From NCBI GenBank assembly GCA_028820655.1, contig JAPPIK010000051.1, forward strand, positions 1-60,005: a stretch of DNA of 60,005 nt. Reading direction: 5' to 3'. Numbering within the stretch: the first letter of the stretch is position 1; each line of letters starts with the position of its first letter. The notes below the pieces were generated by a model. It did not search any database. It was not told where the DNA came from and saw only the letters and a list, made by a program, of their open reading frames with translations. Source of the DNA: Candidatus Poribacteria bacterium (GTDB lineage: Bacteria > Poribacteria > WGA-4E > JAJDTR01). Positions 17,263 through 24,997 of this stretch are shown in pieces. The translations under genes were made by a program, and so were the position numbers.

Positions 17263-18156
17263 TCACTCGTCCTCGCCGAGGCGTTTGAATTCCTCCGTCT
17301 GCTCCTTCATGTAACGTAGGGCCTCCTTCGCAATGTGGAGTTGGACCTCAAATTCTTCGATTTCGGATTGCGACATGGTGGGCTTCTTCAATTCGAATTC
17401 CTCCTCGACCTGCTTCAATCGGTCCTCCGCGCCCCCTTGGGTCACGTCGAACAAACCGGCTAAAGCATCCGGCCATTCCGACGATTGAGGGTCGGGGGTT
17501 GTGTCGTCAATTATCTCGACGCGATCGGGCTCCCGAATAATCTCAATGCCGTCGGGTTCGCGAATTGTCTCGATGTGGTCGGGTTCCCGGGGTTCGAGGA
17601 AGTACCTAATCCTGTTTTCGAGGTAGCGAGACACGTGCGACCGGAACCGGTCGAGCGACATGCCCAAGGCTCGTTCGCCGAAGTAGAGATCATCGGCGAC
17701 GCGTTCCATGAAATCTTCGCCTCGCTCGGCGGACAGTGTTTCCGCCGAGAGGAAGGGGTTGATGGGTTGACCGATCTCGCCGCGCAAGCCGTCAATCACG
17801 ATCTCCGGGTCGGTCCCGGCGATAAGCGCCTCGACAACGCGGAGGTCGATTTTCTTGAACCAAGCGTTTACGTTAACCGCCAGGGCTTCGCGGCGTTCGC
17901 GGGTCGCGTCGAGGTAGTCGTACATGGCTTGGGTGCCGCAGCTTATCGCGCCCATATTGCCGATTGTTACGGAATCACCACTTTCATTGAACTCAACGAT
18001 ATCGTCCGTGCCCCATGAAATCGGCGGCCGGGTCTCGATGTTTGAATCGGGGGCTTGGGCGTGTCGACGGCTGGAACAGCCGGCGGCGAGGACGATGCTT
18101 ACCACAGCGAGGATAGGCAGTCCGGCTAAAAGCCGGCGCGCGAGCGGGCTATTCAC
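17263..18156 (-). CDS. Lipoprotein of family L with REPD repeats
   Basis: A 297-aa lipoprotein, GTG start, signal peptide NSPLARRLLAGLPILAVVSI and lipobox LAAGC, nearly the same as the gene at 14071. The family L domain spans residues about 60-200 (GNMGAISCG; GQPINPFLSAE; ERALGMSLDRF). It continues with three decapeptide-like repeats of REPDxIEII at about 200-230, then a C-terminal coiled-coil (LKQVEEEFELKKPTMSQSEI and beyond). The REPD repeats are tandem at DNA level and may vary in copy number. The longest member of the family here. Confidence 0.8.
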   Translation of the reverse strand: MNSPLARRLLAGLPILAVVSIVLAAGCSSRRHAQAPDSNIETRPPISWGTDDIVEFNESGDSVTIGNMGAISCGTQAMYDYLDATRERREALAVNVNAWFKKIDLRVVEALIAGTDPEIVIDGLRGEIGQPINPFLSAETLSAERGEDFMERVADDLYFGERALGMSLDRFRSHVSRYLENRIRYFLEPREPDHIETIREPDGIEIIREPDRVEIIDDTTPDPQSSEWPDALAGLFDVTQGGAEDRLKQVEEEFELKKPTMSQSEIEEFEVQLHIAKEALRYMKEQTEEFKRLGEDE

Positions 18157-18190
18157 GTTGGATCTCTTTTTTTGAGGTTCATTGCGGGCA

Positions 18191-18328
18191 CTATGGTTTT
18201 AAGAGTTCTCGCGTCCTTTGAAAGAATACCCAGTCATCGCAAAAATCCGTGGCAAGGTCGATCGCGATGACGGAGCCAATGACGGATAAGCCGATTATCA
18301 GAAGAATTCTCTTGAGCCGGTCATTCAT
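18191..18328 (-). CDS. 45-aa membrane microprotein, translationally coupled
   Basis: ATG at 18328 overlaps the TGA of the upstream lipoprotein gene (ATGA). The product starts MNDRLKRILLIIGLSVIGSV with a strong membrane helix to about residue 24, then a polar tail with DFCDDWVFFQRTRELLKP. Positive residues before the helix predict N-in, C-out. Such ATGA-coupled single-helix peptides are usually real genes. No relative is known to me. Confidence 0.6.
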   Translation of the reverse strand: MNDRLKRILLIIGLSVIGSVIAIDLATDFCDDWVFFQRTRELLKP

Positions 18329-18873
18329 TGGTCCGCGCCCACCTTTTTTTCTTCCGGCCGGAGGCGGAGGCGTTTTTCACCGAGGTAGTGCGCGACATGG
18401 GCGCGAAACTGGCCGAGCGACATGTATAACTCCCTCTCGGCAAAGTAGATGTCGTCGGCGATGCGCTGCATGTAGTCTTCTTCGCCTGCGGCAGCAATGG
18501 TTTCTTCGGAGAGGAAGGGGGTGATGGGTTGGCCGATATCCACCCGGGGCATGCTCCCGACTTCCTGAATCAACTTTAGATCGAACAGGTTGTTTTCCAG
18601 CGTTTCGTACCAGGCGTTCAGTCGATCTTCCAGTTCTTGACGGCGGTCTTCGCTTTCTAGTCTGGATGCGTACCACTCGTCGCCGCTGAAGACCGCGATT
18701 CCCATGTTGCCGAATCTAGCGATGCCGGAGGTTAGCTCGACGAACTTGCCTTCGTCGAGCCAAAAGCGAAACTCTTTCGGGCGGTGAGCGGGTTCGGGCG
18801 CTTCGACGGGTTTATGCCCCGAACAACCGGCGGCAATGAGGGCGATAGCAAAGACGGCGGTTAAGGTTTTCAT
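18325..18873 (-). CDS. Lipoprotein of family L
   Basis: A 182-aa lipoprotein starting at ATG 18873 with GGGAG upstream; the frame to 19020 would run into the neighbouring gene's region and is not used. Signal MKTLTAVFAIALIAAGC with lipobox. Mature signature: GNMGIAVFSG, LEDRLNAWYE, GQPITPFLSEE, AERELYMSLGQFRAHV, close to the 17263 protein. It is followed by the 45-aa microprotein with an ATGA overlap. Confidence 0.8.
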   Translation of the reverse strand: MKTLTAVFAIALIAAGCSGHKPVEAPEPAHRPKEFRFWLDEGKFVELTSGIARFGNMGIAVFSGDEWYASRLESEDRRQELEDRLNAWYETLENNLFDLKLIQEVGSMPRVDIGQPITPFLSEETIAAAGEEDYMQRIADDIYFAERELYMSLGQFRAHVAHYLGEKRLRLRPEEKKVGADQ

Positions 18874-18895
18874 TCGGGCTCCCGGGAGAGTGACA

Positions 18896-18955
18896 GGCTG
18901 CCGGCGCAACCCGTCGGTTGGGGGTTGGCGGCTAGTCTTCGCTACTGGCGCTTTG
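18896..18955. repeat. 60-bp direct repeat, copy 1 (copy 2 at 19348-19407)
   Basis: GGCTGCCGG-GCAACCCGTCGGTTG followed by GGCGGCTAGTC and the codons for a shared C-terminal tail (CACTGGCG-type) occur at both ends of the gene 18932-19330. The repeat covers the 3' end of a gene plus the untranslated stretch after it, so it marks the tandem duplication of a gene of which only the 3' end (19384-19427, reading SGCD-stop) remains upstream. Confidence 0.7.
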
Positions 18956-19330
18956 CCCCTTATCGTCCTCCAACATCTGAAAAAAGGCTTCATTTTCCTC
19001 GTAGATCTGGGCGACGACACCCTTAACGTCGCGAATCTCAGTGTCTACCAGCCCGATCGCGAGTTTGATCGCGTCAAGCTGTACATCAATCGTGTTTGAT
19101 CGCCGGCGAATTTCCGCCTTCCTATCGGGGTGGAGTTTTTTGAATTCGCCCAATGCATCGAGGTTTTTATCGACCCTTTCTTGGAGGCGCCCAATTTTGG
19201 CGAGGCGGTCGTCGATGCGGCGCATCTCGACAAAGGACCCGGGTTCACGATTAATGTAATGAAGAACGATAAATAACCCGGCGAGGAACGCTATAAAAAA
19301 TATGATCGGGATCGTGTATACTCGTCTCAT
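18932..19330 (-). CDS. Single-pass membrane protein with coiled coil
   Basis: A 132-aa protein; GAGG precedes the ATG. Residues 5-25 (YTIPIIFFIAFLAGLFIVLH) are an anchor, and residues about 35-120 form long charged helices with heptad character (RRIDDRLAKIGRLQERVDKN; IEVQLDAIKLAIG-type). The likely topology is anchor plus periplasmic coiled coil. A direct repeat (18896-18955 / 19348-19407) flanks the gene. Function unknown. Confidence 0.7.
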   Translation of the reverse strand: MRRVYTIPIIFFIAFLAGLFIVLHYINREPGSFVEMRRIDDRLAKIGRLQERVDKNLDALGEFKKLHPDRKAEIRRRSNTIDVQLDAIKLAIGLVDTEIRDVKGVVAQIYEENEAFFQMLEDDKGQSASSED

Positions 19331-19383
19331 GATGCCTCATGGCGGCGGGCTGCCGGAGCAACCCGTCGGTTGAGGGGTGGCGG

Positions 19384-19427
19384 CTAGTCGCAGCCACTGG
19401 CGGTGCGCCGGTTATCTTCGGGATACT
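19384..19427 (-). pseudogene. 3' remnant of a duplicate of the 18932-19330 gene
   Basis: Only the last codons remain, reading DNRRTASGCD-stop, which line up with DKGQSASSED-stop of the intact gene, and the following DNA is the second copy of the 60-bp direct repeat. Upstream the sequence changes abruptly to the end of the HTH gene. Confidence 0.5.
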
Positions 19428-19742
19428 TTACGATGAACCCTGATTCGCGCTCAAGGCGATGTTGGCGCTCCCGGCACCCGCCTCATTATCGGGTTTATCA
19501 TGTTTCCGGATGGCCAGTTGCTCGAGCGCCTGTTCGCCGAGTGCGTCACCCACGGTTTCGGCTATCCTTTGAAGCACAATCTTCTTCAAATCTTGTGAGG
19601 TCTCTTTTGCCTCGTAATACTGGATGGTTTGTGTGGATACCCCATACGCTTTCGCGATTTCCGACTGTGATTCCCCAAGCAGCCGTTTCGCGATGATCTC
19701 AACGAGTGTGGCATCCGAGATTTTGCTTGTTCGTTTCGGCAC
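19428..19742 (-). CDS. HTH DNA-binding protein
   Basis: A 104-aa protein from GTG 19742 (AAGGAG upstream). The N-terminal half is a helix-turn-helix: LVEIIAKRLLGESQSEIAKA followed by YGVSTQTIQYYEAKE, with the conserved S-x-x-E-I-A-x-x-Y-G-V-S pattern of Cro/homeodomain-like HTHs. The C-terminal half is helical. Small HTH proteins of this style occur in phage terminase small subunits and in integrated elements; here nothing phage-like is beside it. A second HTH-like frame overlaps its start. Confidence 0.7.
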   Translation of the reverse strand: MPKRTSKISDATLVEIIAKRLLGESQSEIAKAYGVSTQTIQYYEAKETSQDLKKIVLQRIAETVGDALGEQALEQLAIRKHDKPDNEAGAGSANIALSANQGSS

Positions 19743-19900
19743 CGGTGGTTCTCCTTCTCAAAAAAGTGGTGCTCTAGTTTAGCCGATGTGAAAGAGAATT
19801 GCAACTCCTCTTGGTATTTCTTAACTGTTTTTCTGTTGACGGCAGCTTTTGCCATTGCTATGATGCCCGCCAATCGCAATTGGTTGATGCGTTCTCTCAC
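19586..19900 (-). CDS. Overlapping HTH-like ORF, perhaps frameshifted partner
   Basis: The first 50 residues (INQLRLAGIIAMAKAAVNRK and TVKKYQEELQ) look like a short HTH, starting at GTG 19900 with AAAGGATG upstream. The remaining 50 residues run in the wrong frame through the start of the gene at 19428 and have no protein character. Either the real gene ends by a frameshift and once joined the next one into a two-HTH protein, or it is a short, overlapped gene. Confidence 0.35.
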   Translation of the reverse strand: MRERINQLRLAGIIAMAKAAVNRKTVKKYQEELQFSFTSAKLEHHFFEKENHRCRNEQAKSRMPHSLRSSRNGCLGNHSRKSRKRMGYPHKPSSITRQKRPHKI

Positions 19901-20112
19901 CCTGATTCATCCTTTCCCGGCGAAATAGCCCACCCGAATCCACCCTCTCCAGTGCACACAAAGTGAACACCACCGTCCAATTTGTTGTTACCGCCGCCCT
20001 CGCCGCCCCATCAAACCGCGCCCGGGAAGGCGTTTGTGCTAGTGGCACGCTACTTGCTCTCTATTGCCCTTGATTGTCTATCCGGATACCGTCATTCTTA
20101 GAGAGCGCCTAA

Positions 20113-20589
20113 ATGCACAGCTTCGAAGCCTGCGAACGCCTCATGAGTTTTCCTGTGCTCGCCGCCCTATTCATCGCCGCCGCGTTAAGCCTGCTAACCG
20201 GCTGCGGCGAGGAATCCCCGCCGCCGCGCGTCTTGGACATCGAACCGCCCCGCATCATTGCAGTTGATCCGGCGCCCGCATTGGTGTCCGATGACTGGCT
20301 CGACTATCACGGAATGTCAAATGACCATCCGGTGCTATATCTCCCGTTCGACGGCGACCGCAATCTACAAATCGAACTCACCTTTTCTTACCCGCCCGAG
20401 GACTTCTCCGCCAATGAGCTGTTCAGGATCGACGGCAGGAATGTTGAGATATATATCACTCATTGCCATAGCAGCCCGGTAGGCTACGCCTATCCCCATT
20501 TCGAACTCCTTTCCGCTCTTTATGTCACATGGAAAGGCGGCGGTCAGCGGTTCGCTTTGTGGTGCCGGGAGGAGGAGCAAGCGGAATGA
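20113..20589 (+). CDS. Lipoprotein, family R, first of three
   Basis: A 158-aa lipoprotein (148 aa if ATG 20143 is used, which gives the neater signal peptide with lipobox LLTGC). Mature features: I-x-A-V-D-P near the N-terminus, a strand-rich middle IELTFSYPPEDFSANELFRI, and an end ALYVTWKGGGQRFALWC. The next two genes share I-x-x-(V/I)DP/R, (T/L)xVTFSxxPE and GG...(V/L)WC, so this is one family, probably a small beta-sandwich. First gene of an ATGA-overlapping trio. Confidence 0.75.
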   Translation: MHSFEACERLMSFPVLAALFIAAALSLLTGCGEESPPPRVLDIEPPRIIAVDPAPALVSDDWLDYHGMSNDHPVLYLPFDGDRNLQIELTFSYPPEDFSANELFRIDGRNVEIYITHCHSSPVGYAYPHFELLSALYVTWKGGGQRFALWCREEEQAE

Positions 20590-20996
20590 AACCTGCCCTG
20601 CTGCTTATGCTTGCCTTCACCGCCGCCGGCTGCGGGTACGACGCCCCCGAGACGCCGTACATCGTGAGCATCGACCCGCAGCCGCAGCTATACGACCACG
20701 AGACCGTGCGCCACTATAGTTTGGTGCCGTACCTCATTCGGCTGAAGCAGGAGGACGTTCGCACCATCACCGTTACCTTTTCCCGGGCTCCCGAACTCAT
20801 TGCCGTCGGATCTCAAGCGTACTCCCAGTATGTCAACCCCACAAGTTGGGAACTCGTCGGACGCGAACTCAGCATGAAGGTGTACTGCTTCATGAATTAC
20901 TCATCCGACCGCGACTACGAACACCGGATACCGGTTCAATGGGTTGGCGGCGGCACAGTGATTCGACTGTGGTGCGAACCGGAGGAGCGCCAATGA
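20586..20996 (+). CDS. Lipoprotein, family R, second of three
   Basis: A 136-aa lipoprotein; ATG 20586 overlaps the preceding stop (ATGA) and GGAGGAG lies upstream. Lipobox TAAGC. Key stretches: YIVSIDPQPQLYD, RTITVTFSRAPELIA, ELSMKVYC, and IPVQWVGGGTVIRLWC. The two conserved cysteines (KVYC and LWC) could form a disulphide. The longer frame from 20529 is a shadow. Confidence 0.8.
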   Translation: MKPALLLMLAFTAAGCGYDAPETPYIVSIDPQPQLYDHETVRHYSLVPYLIRLKQEDVRTITVTFSRAPELIAVGSQAYSQYVNPTSWELVGRELSMKVYCFMNYSSDRDYEHRIPVQWVGGGTVIRLWCEPEERQ

Positions 20997-21454
20997 ATCC
21001 GAACCGAATTCTCGTTGTGCTTCTTTTCGCCGCGCTCGGATGCGCCGATCGAGAGGAAGAATTCTTGCCCCACGTCGTCAGCATCGACCGCAGTTTCCGG
21101 GAGATAGACCCGGCGCTGTTAGAGAGTAATTGGAGCCGGGAGGAAAGAGACAATAATGTCATTGTGCTTAACCGGGGCGGATTCCAGACCATCACCGTCA
21201 CTTTCTCCTCACCGCCCGACAACCTCGAAATGAAACTCCACGACCGCACCGGGTCGGTGCTGGACGCCCAAGACTATATCCTCCACGGCGCGGCATTGAA
21301 GATTAAGCTCTATTGTACCCTTTACATCCAAGGCACATATAACACGCTGACCATTCGCTGGTCTGGCGGCGAGGGCTTGAACGCCACCGTATCCTTTCCC
21401 GTGTGGTGCCCCTTCGAAGACCCGACAGCCAAGGAGGAAAGCAGTGGTCAGTGA
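20993..21454 (+). CDS. Lipoprotein, family R, third of three
   Basis: A 153-aa lipoprotein; ATGA overlap with the previous gene; lipobox ALGC. It repeats HVVSIDRS, QTITVTFSSPPDNLE, LKIKLYC, LTIRWSGGEG and VWC. The last residues SSGQ-stop are encoded by the start of an F-type repeat (AGCAGTGGTCAGTGA), so the repeat supplied the present 3' end. Confidence 0.8.
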   Translation: MNPNRILVVLLFAALGCADREEEFLPHVVSIDRSFREIDPALLESNWSREERDNNVIVLNRGGFQTITVTFSSPPDNLEMKLHDRTGSVLDAQDYILHGAALKIKLYCTLYIQGTYNTLTIRWSGGEGLNATVSFPVWCPFEDPTAKEESSGQ

Positions 21455-22160
21455 CTAGTGGATAGTGGTCAGTAAGTAAGGGAAGAAGACAGGAAGATTG
21501 GGAAGGGGAAGGATGGAAGGGGCAGGAGTTGTCTGAATCACGGATTACACGGATTAAAGGATTTCACGGATTAGACGCGGGTTGTTGAGCGATTGACGAG
21601 AGTGCGAAAACGGGCATCGTCCGTTTCTATTGACATTCCACTCCTAACGAAGTGGGGAGTCGTGACCGGGAGGAGATTTCTAACGCAGTCATTATTCATT
21701 CATTTGATCTCCTACAGAGGGGAAGGGGGAGGCGCGACCGGGAGATCGCCTCTACAAAAGGCTGGTGCGCGGAAGATCTTTATCGCACTCGCTATCCACC
21801 CGCTTGATTCCACCCGACTACTGCCAAATCGCGACCGGGCGGTCGGTCGATGGGCGGCGGACGGGGAATCGCGGTGTGGAGAAGGTTTCTTCCGCACGCC
21901 AAATCTCACATGGCACTCCGCTGGAGTGCATAGACGAGGCGCGTCCGTTTCTATTGACATTCCACTCCTAACGGAGTGGGGAGTCGTGACCGGGAGAAGA
22001 TTCCTATCGCAGTCATTATTCATTCATTTGATCTCCTACAAAAGGCTGGTGCGCAGTGCGCACTCTGCCAAATCGCGACCGGGAGGTCGCTCCTACACGA
22101 GGTTGGTTGATGGGCGGCGGGCGGGGAGTCGCGACCTGGAGATCGCTCCTACAGACTTCA
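21440..22160. repeat. F repeat and A/B/C/D mosaic
   Basis: F-type sequence (21440-21580: AGCAGTGGTCAGTGACTAG, a G-rich tract, GAATCACGGATTACACGG), then D (CACTCCTAACGAAGTG), split A (21666-21718), A (21735-21755), split B (21756-21826), D, a second near-copy of D plus split A (21950-22039), intact B (22040-22069), A (22072-22098) and A (22126-22153). The 21.6 and 21.95 kb pieces are direct copies of each other. No gene is supported. 22161-22343 shows nothing beyond the leader of the next gene. Confidence 0.8.
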
Positions 22161-22343
22161 ATGTTGCACAGAACATGAACATTGGCGTTCACTTGTTGGT
22201 TACGACGGCACGAAACGCGGCGGCACATCAGGGGTGAGTTTGATGCAATTCGCGGGGCAGCGCGGCATCGGGGCAACTTTCGGGAGCGGCACAAAACTTG
22301 CTCGCGCTGTACTATGGCAATCAAATCTACGGGTGGAAATCCA

Positions 22344-23450
22344 ATGGTGTGGACTCGCTGTTTCATGCGAACCGCTTTCATTTTCTTGGTTACGATGACC
22401 GCGCCAACATACGAATCGGCCGCCGAAATCCGCGTAGAGTGGACTCAACTGACCGCCGCGCAACCCATGGGGCGCGTGAACGCACTTGAATCTGATGGAC
22501 ACCGGCTCTACGCCGGTACGTGGAATGGCGTTTACATCTCCCACGATGACGGCTACACCTGGGGTTCAACCGAGGTAAAACACACCTGTACCTCGATTGC
22601 AATCCATCAAGATATCGTGTATGCGGGAACACATGGCGACGGCGTAGTTCGCTCCGACAATCTCGGGGAGACATGGAAGCCCATAAACAACGGACTGCCC
22701 CGATACGAAGAGGTCGACCAATACGGACGCATAGAGCAAATCCTGGTCACGGGCTCCGGCAGCGTTATCACTGTGACTAGCTTGGGCACGTACAGATCGA
22801 CCGACCGAGGTGAGACATGGCACGGCGTAATAGACGACTGGATAGTGCGCCAAGACGCGTGGGGAGCGCCCGACTTGCCAATCGCCCGCAGCATCTTGTC
22901 GATGACTGAATTCGATGGTTATCTGTGGGGCGAAGCGGATGGAGGCATGTTCCGTTCCCGTGACAACGGCCGTACGTGGGCATCTGTTTCCCGTTTCGGA
23001 CACCACCCGGCACACGACTGGGCGGCGTTCAATGATCAATTATACGTCGCCGGGGGCAGAGGCTTTGCACGATGGAACGAAGAAGGACTCCCTTTCGCTT
23101 GGGATTATCGCATCGCAGGTTTGCCAAGCGATTCCGATGGGTATCTGGAATACGCGCCCAGTTTAACAAGCTTGGCTGTAAACCGCGGTCGTCTGTTTGC
23201 CGGCCTTTACGATCACGGCGTCTACATGTTTGATGCGCGCTCGGACACATGGATTCCCGCAGGTCTGCAGTGGCTTACCGTTAGTGCACTCGTATCTCAT
23301 CGATCCGAGTTGTACGCGGCAACGTATGCGCTCCACGAAAGGCGGGCAGGCACCGTCCACACCCCGCAAGGTATCTACCGCGCCGCGATCCGGAGCGTAC
23401 TTCCCCACGACAAAGCCATCGCCACTTGGGGCGCCATTAAACGACAATGA
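22344..23450 (+). CDS. Secreted seven-bladed Asp-box propeller, copy 1 of the array
   Basis: A 368-aa secreted protein. ATG 22344 is preceded by GGTGGA and followed by a signal peptide (RCFMRTAFIFLVTMTAPTY). Four Asp-boxes are visible: SHDDGYTW, SDNLGETW, STDRGETW, SRDNGRTW. Then come DWAAFNDQLYVAG with GFARWNEE, LAVNRGRLFAGLYDHGVYMFD and LVSHRSELYAAT with GIYRAAI: seven sheet-like units, hence a predicted seven-bladed propeller. The C-terminus KAIATWGAIKRQ contains the motif K-x-x-x-T/A-W-G-x-I-K shared by the array. Asp-box proteins include sialidases, but none of the catalytic sialidase residues is seen, so a binding or scaffold role is more likely. Confidence 0.85.
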   Translation: MVWTRCFMRTAFIFLVTMTAPTYESAAEIRVEWTQLTAAQPMGRVNALESDGHRLYAGTWNGVYISHDDGYTWGSTEVKHTCTSIAIHQDIVYAGTHGDGVVRSDNLGETWKPINNGLPRYEEVDQYGRIEQILVTGSGSVITVTSLGTYRSTDRGETWHGVIDDWIVRQDAWGAPDLPIARSILSMTEFDGYLWGEADGGMFRSRDNGRTWASVSRFGHHPAHDWAAFNDQLYVAGGRGFARWNEEGLPFAWDYRIAGLPSDSDGYLEYAPSLTSLAVNRGRLFAGLYDHGVYMFDARSDTWIPAGLQWLTVSALVSHRSELYAATYALHERRAGTVHTPQGIYRAAIRSVLPHDKAIATWGAIKRQ

Positions 23451-24448
23451 AATACCCAAACCTTCTCGCTATCCCACTGATCTGCTGCTTCCTCTTCGCC
23501 TCGGGCGCCGCTCACGCCGCCGACTGGGAACTCCTGTCCCGCACGGGCCGTTACGGTGTGTACGCGCTTGAATCCGACGGCGAACGCCTTTACGGCGGCG
23601 GAAAGGACGGCGTGTATTTCACCCTTGATGACGGCTTAACCTGGCGCGAGAGCGACCTGAAACGCAGCATTTCGAGCGTGACAGCCGCGCCCGACGCCAT
23701 GTATGCCGTAACCTGGGCGGAAGCCGTCTACCGCTCCGAAACGCGCGGCAACACTTGGCACCGCATAGACAACGGTTTACCCACATTCCGAAACAAGCGC
23801 GGCGCCAACGGTCAGCATATTAAACAGATGCTCGTCACCCGTTCCGGAGTGCTGATCGCCGTTGGATTTCACGACGACAACTATATCTCTCGCGACGGCG
23901 GCGATACGTGGCACCAGGATTACAACATAGGTACCGGCGTCTACTCCATCGCCGAGTTCGACGGCTATATCTGGGCGGCGCACTCCAACTCCCGCGCCAT
24001 GCGCAGCGCGGACGGGGGCGGCACCTGGGAGATTCTCCCCGATTGGAGGGCTGGCAGCTTCGCAGAGTTTCGCCGCATACAGGATTGGGCGGTGTTCGAT
24101 AACAACCTGTACGTCGCCGGCGACTACGGCTTCGGCCGCTGGCGCGAAGAGGAACTCAAATGGGATGTGCTCAACCGCGGGCTTCCGAAGAAACCCTGTA
24201 TAGTGGATCTCGCGATTCACCGCGGGCGTATATTCGCGGTCGTCCACTCGTGGGCCGTGGCATACTTCGATCAGCCGTCCGAAACCTGGGAAGCGGTTGG
24301 CCCGCGGGATCTCAGGGTGACCAGCTTGGCGAGCCACCGGGACGAACTCTACGCCGCCACCGACCATGGGATTTACCGCGCCGTCTTTCCCCGCGTTCAA
24401 CCCTACAACAAAGCCGCCGTCACCTGGGGCGGCATTAAACGACCATGA
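23447..24448 (+). CDS. Secreted Asp-box propeller, copy 2
   Basis: A 333-aa protein coupled to copy 1 by an ATGA overlap. Signal peptide ends SGAAHAAD. Asp-boxes: TLDDGLTW, SETRGNTW, SRDGGDTW, SADGGGTW. Later blades: DWAVFDNNLYVAGDYGFGRW, IFAVVHSWAVAYFDQ, LASHRDELYAATDHGIYRA. Ends KAAVTWGGIKRP. One of the shorter members. It is followed by the lipoprotein at 24445 with another ATGA overlap. Confidence 0.85.
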   Translation: MKYPNLLAIPLICCFLFASGAAHAADWELLSRTGRYGVYALESDGERLYGGGKDGVYFTLDDGLTWRESDLKRSISSVTAAPDAMYAVTWAEAVYRSETRGNTWHRIDNGLPTFRNKRGANGQHIKQMLVTRSGVLIAVGFHDDNYISRDGGDTWHQDYNIGTGVYSIAEFDGYIWAAHSNSRAMRSADGGGTWEILPDWRAGSFAEFRRIQDWAVFDNNLYVAGDYGFGRWREEELKWDVLNRGLPKKPCIVDLAIHRGRIFAVVHSWAVAYFDQPSETWEAVGPRDLRVTSLASHRDELYAATDHGIYRAVFPRVQPYNKAAVTWGGIKRP

Positions 24449-24978
24449 AAATCTATCTACCCCTACTCCTCCTTCTCTTCGGCTGCGGCGAGGGGGAGCC
24501 GGTCGCCCCTGCCCCCGAAGGCCAGGCGCTCAAAGGCACTTTTGTGCTCACCAAAGCGGTCATGCATGAACTCATGGACGTCGGCGGCCCCGATCTCGAC
24601 GATCCGGTAATCATACGGCGTGTGCCGACCACCTATGTCTACCCGGCAGGCACCGGCCGGCTCGAACTGGACGAAGGCACGTTTTATTTGGACGCGCCGC
24701 TGCCGATACGGCCCCTTAAGTACAGAGGCAGATTTAAAGTAGTAGAAGAAGAATGGTCCAGGATTGACCTCCCCAGTCGCTACTACAAAAATGTGGACTA
24801 CCACAAAGTCATCCCCAAACTCGTGATAGACGTCTTTTTTGAAGGTGGAGGTGTAGCGCCCGAATACGGCAGATTCCCTTACGAGTGGATTGGGGACACC
24901 CTAAAACTAGAGTTTTGGCACCCTTTAAACCCGCCGTTCGTTTATGAGTTGTATTGGACTCGCGAAGCTGAACTGTAA
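24445..24978 (+). CDS. Lipoprotein with lipocalin-like strand pattern
   Basis: A 177-aa lipoprotein; ATGA overlap with copy 2; lipobox LLFGC. The body alternates strands and turns: GTFVLTKAV, GRLELDEGTFYLD, YRGRFKVVEEEWSRIDL, LVIDVFFEGGG, YEWIGDTLKLEF, FVYELYW. A G-x-(Y/F) start, a central 'DEGTFYLD' and a closing 'L-x-L/F' strand recall small lipocalin-like barrels, but no family motif is certain. Its place between two propellers suggests that the products act together at the cell surface. Confidence 0.75.
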   Translation: MKIYLPLLLLLFGCGEGEPVAPAPEGQALKGTFVLTKAVMHELMDVGGPDLDDPVIIRRVPTTYVYPAGTGRLELDEGTFYLDAPLPIRPLKYRGRFKVVEEEWSRIDLPSRYYKNVDYHKVIPKLVIDVFFEGGGVAPEYGRFPYEWIGDTLKLEFWHPLNPPFVYELYWTREAEL

Positions 24979-24997
24979 CTATATTAAAGTGAGCACC

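Noticed and set aside
20041-20112. Promoter ahead of the first family R lipoprotein
   Set aside because: TTGCTC and TCTATC are 17 bases apart, but the -10 fit is poor; not reported.
21593-22237. A 214-aa frame
   Set aside because: Translation of A/B/C/D repeats; its residues repeat the same phrases.
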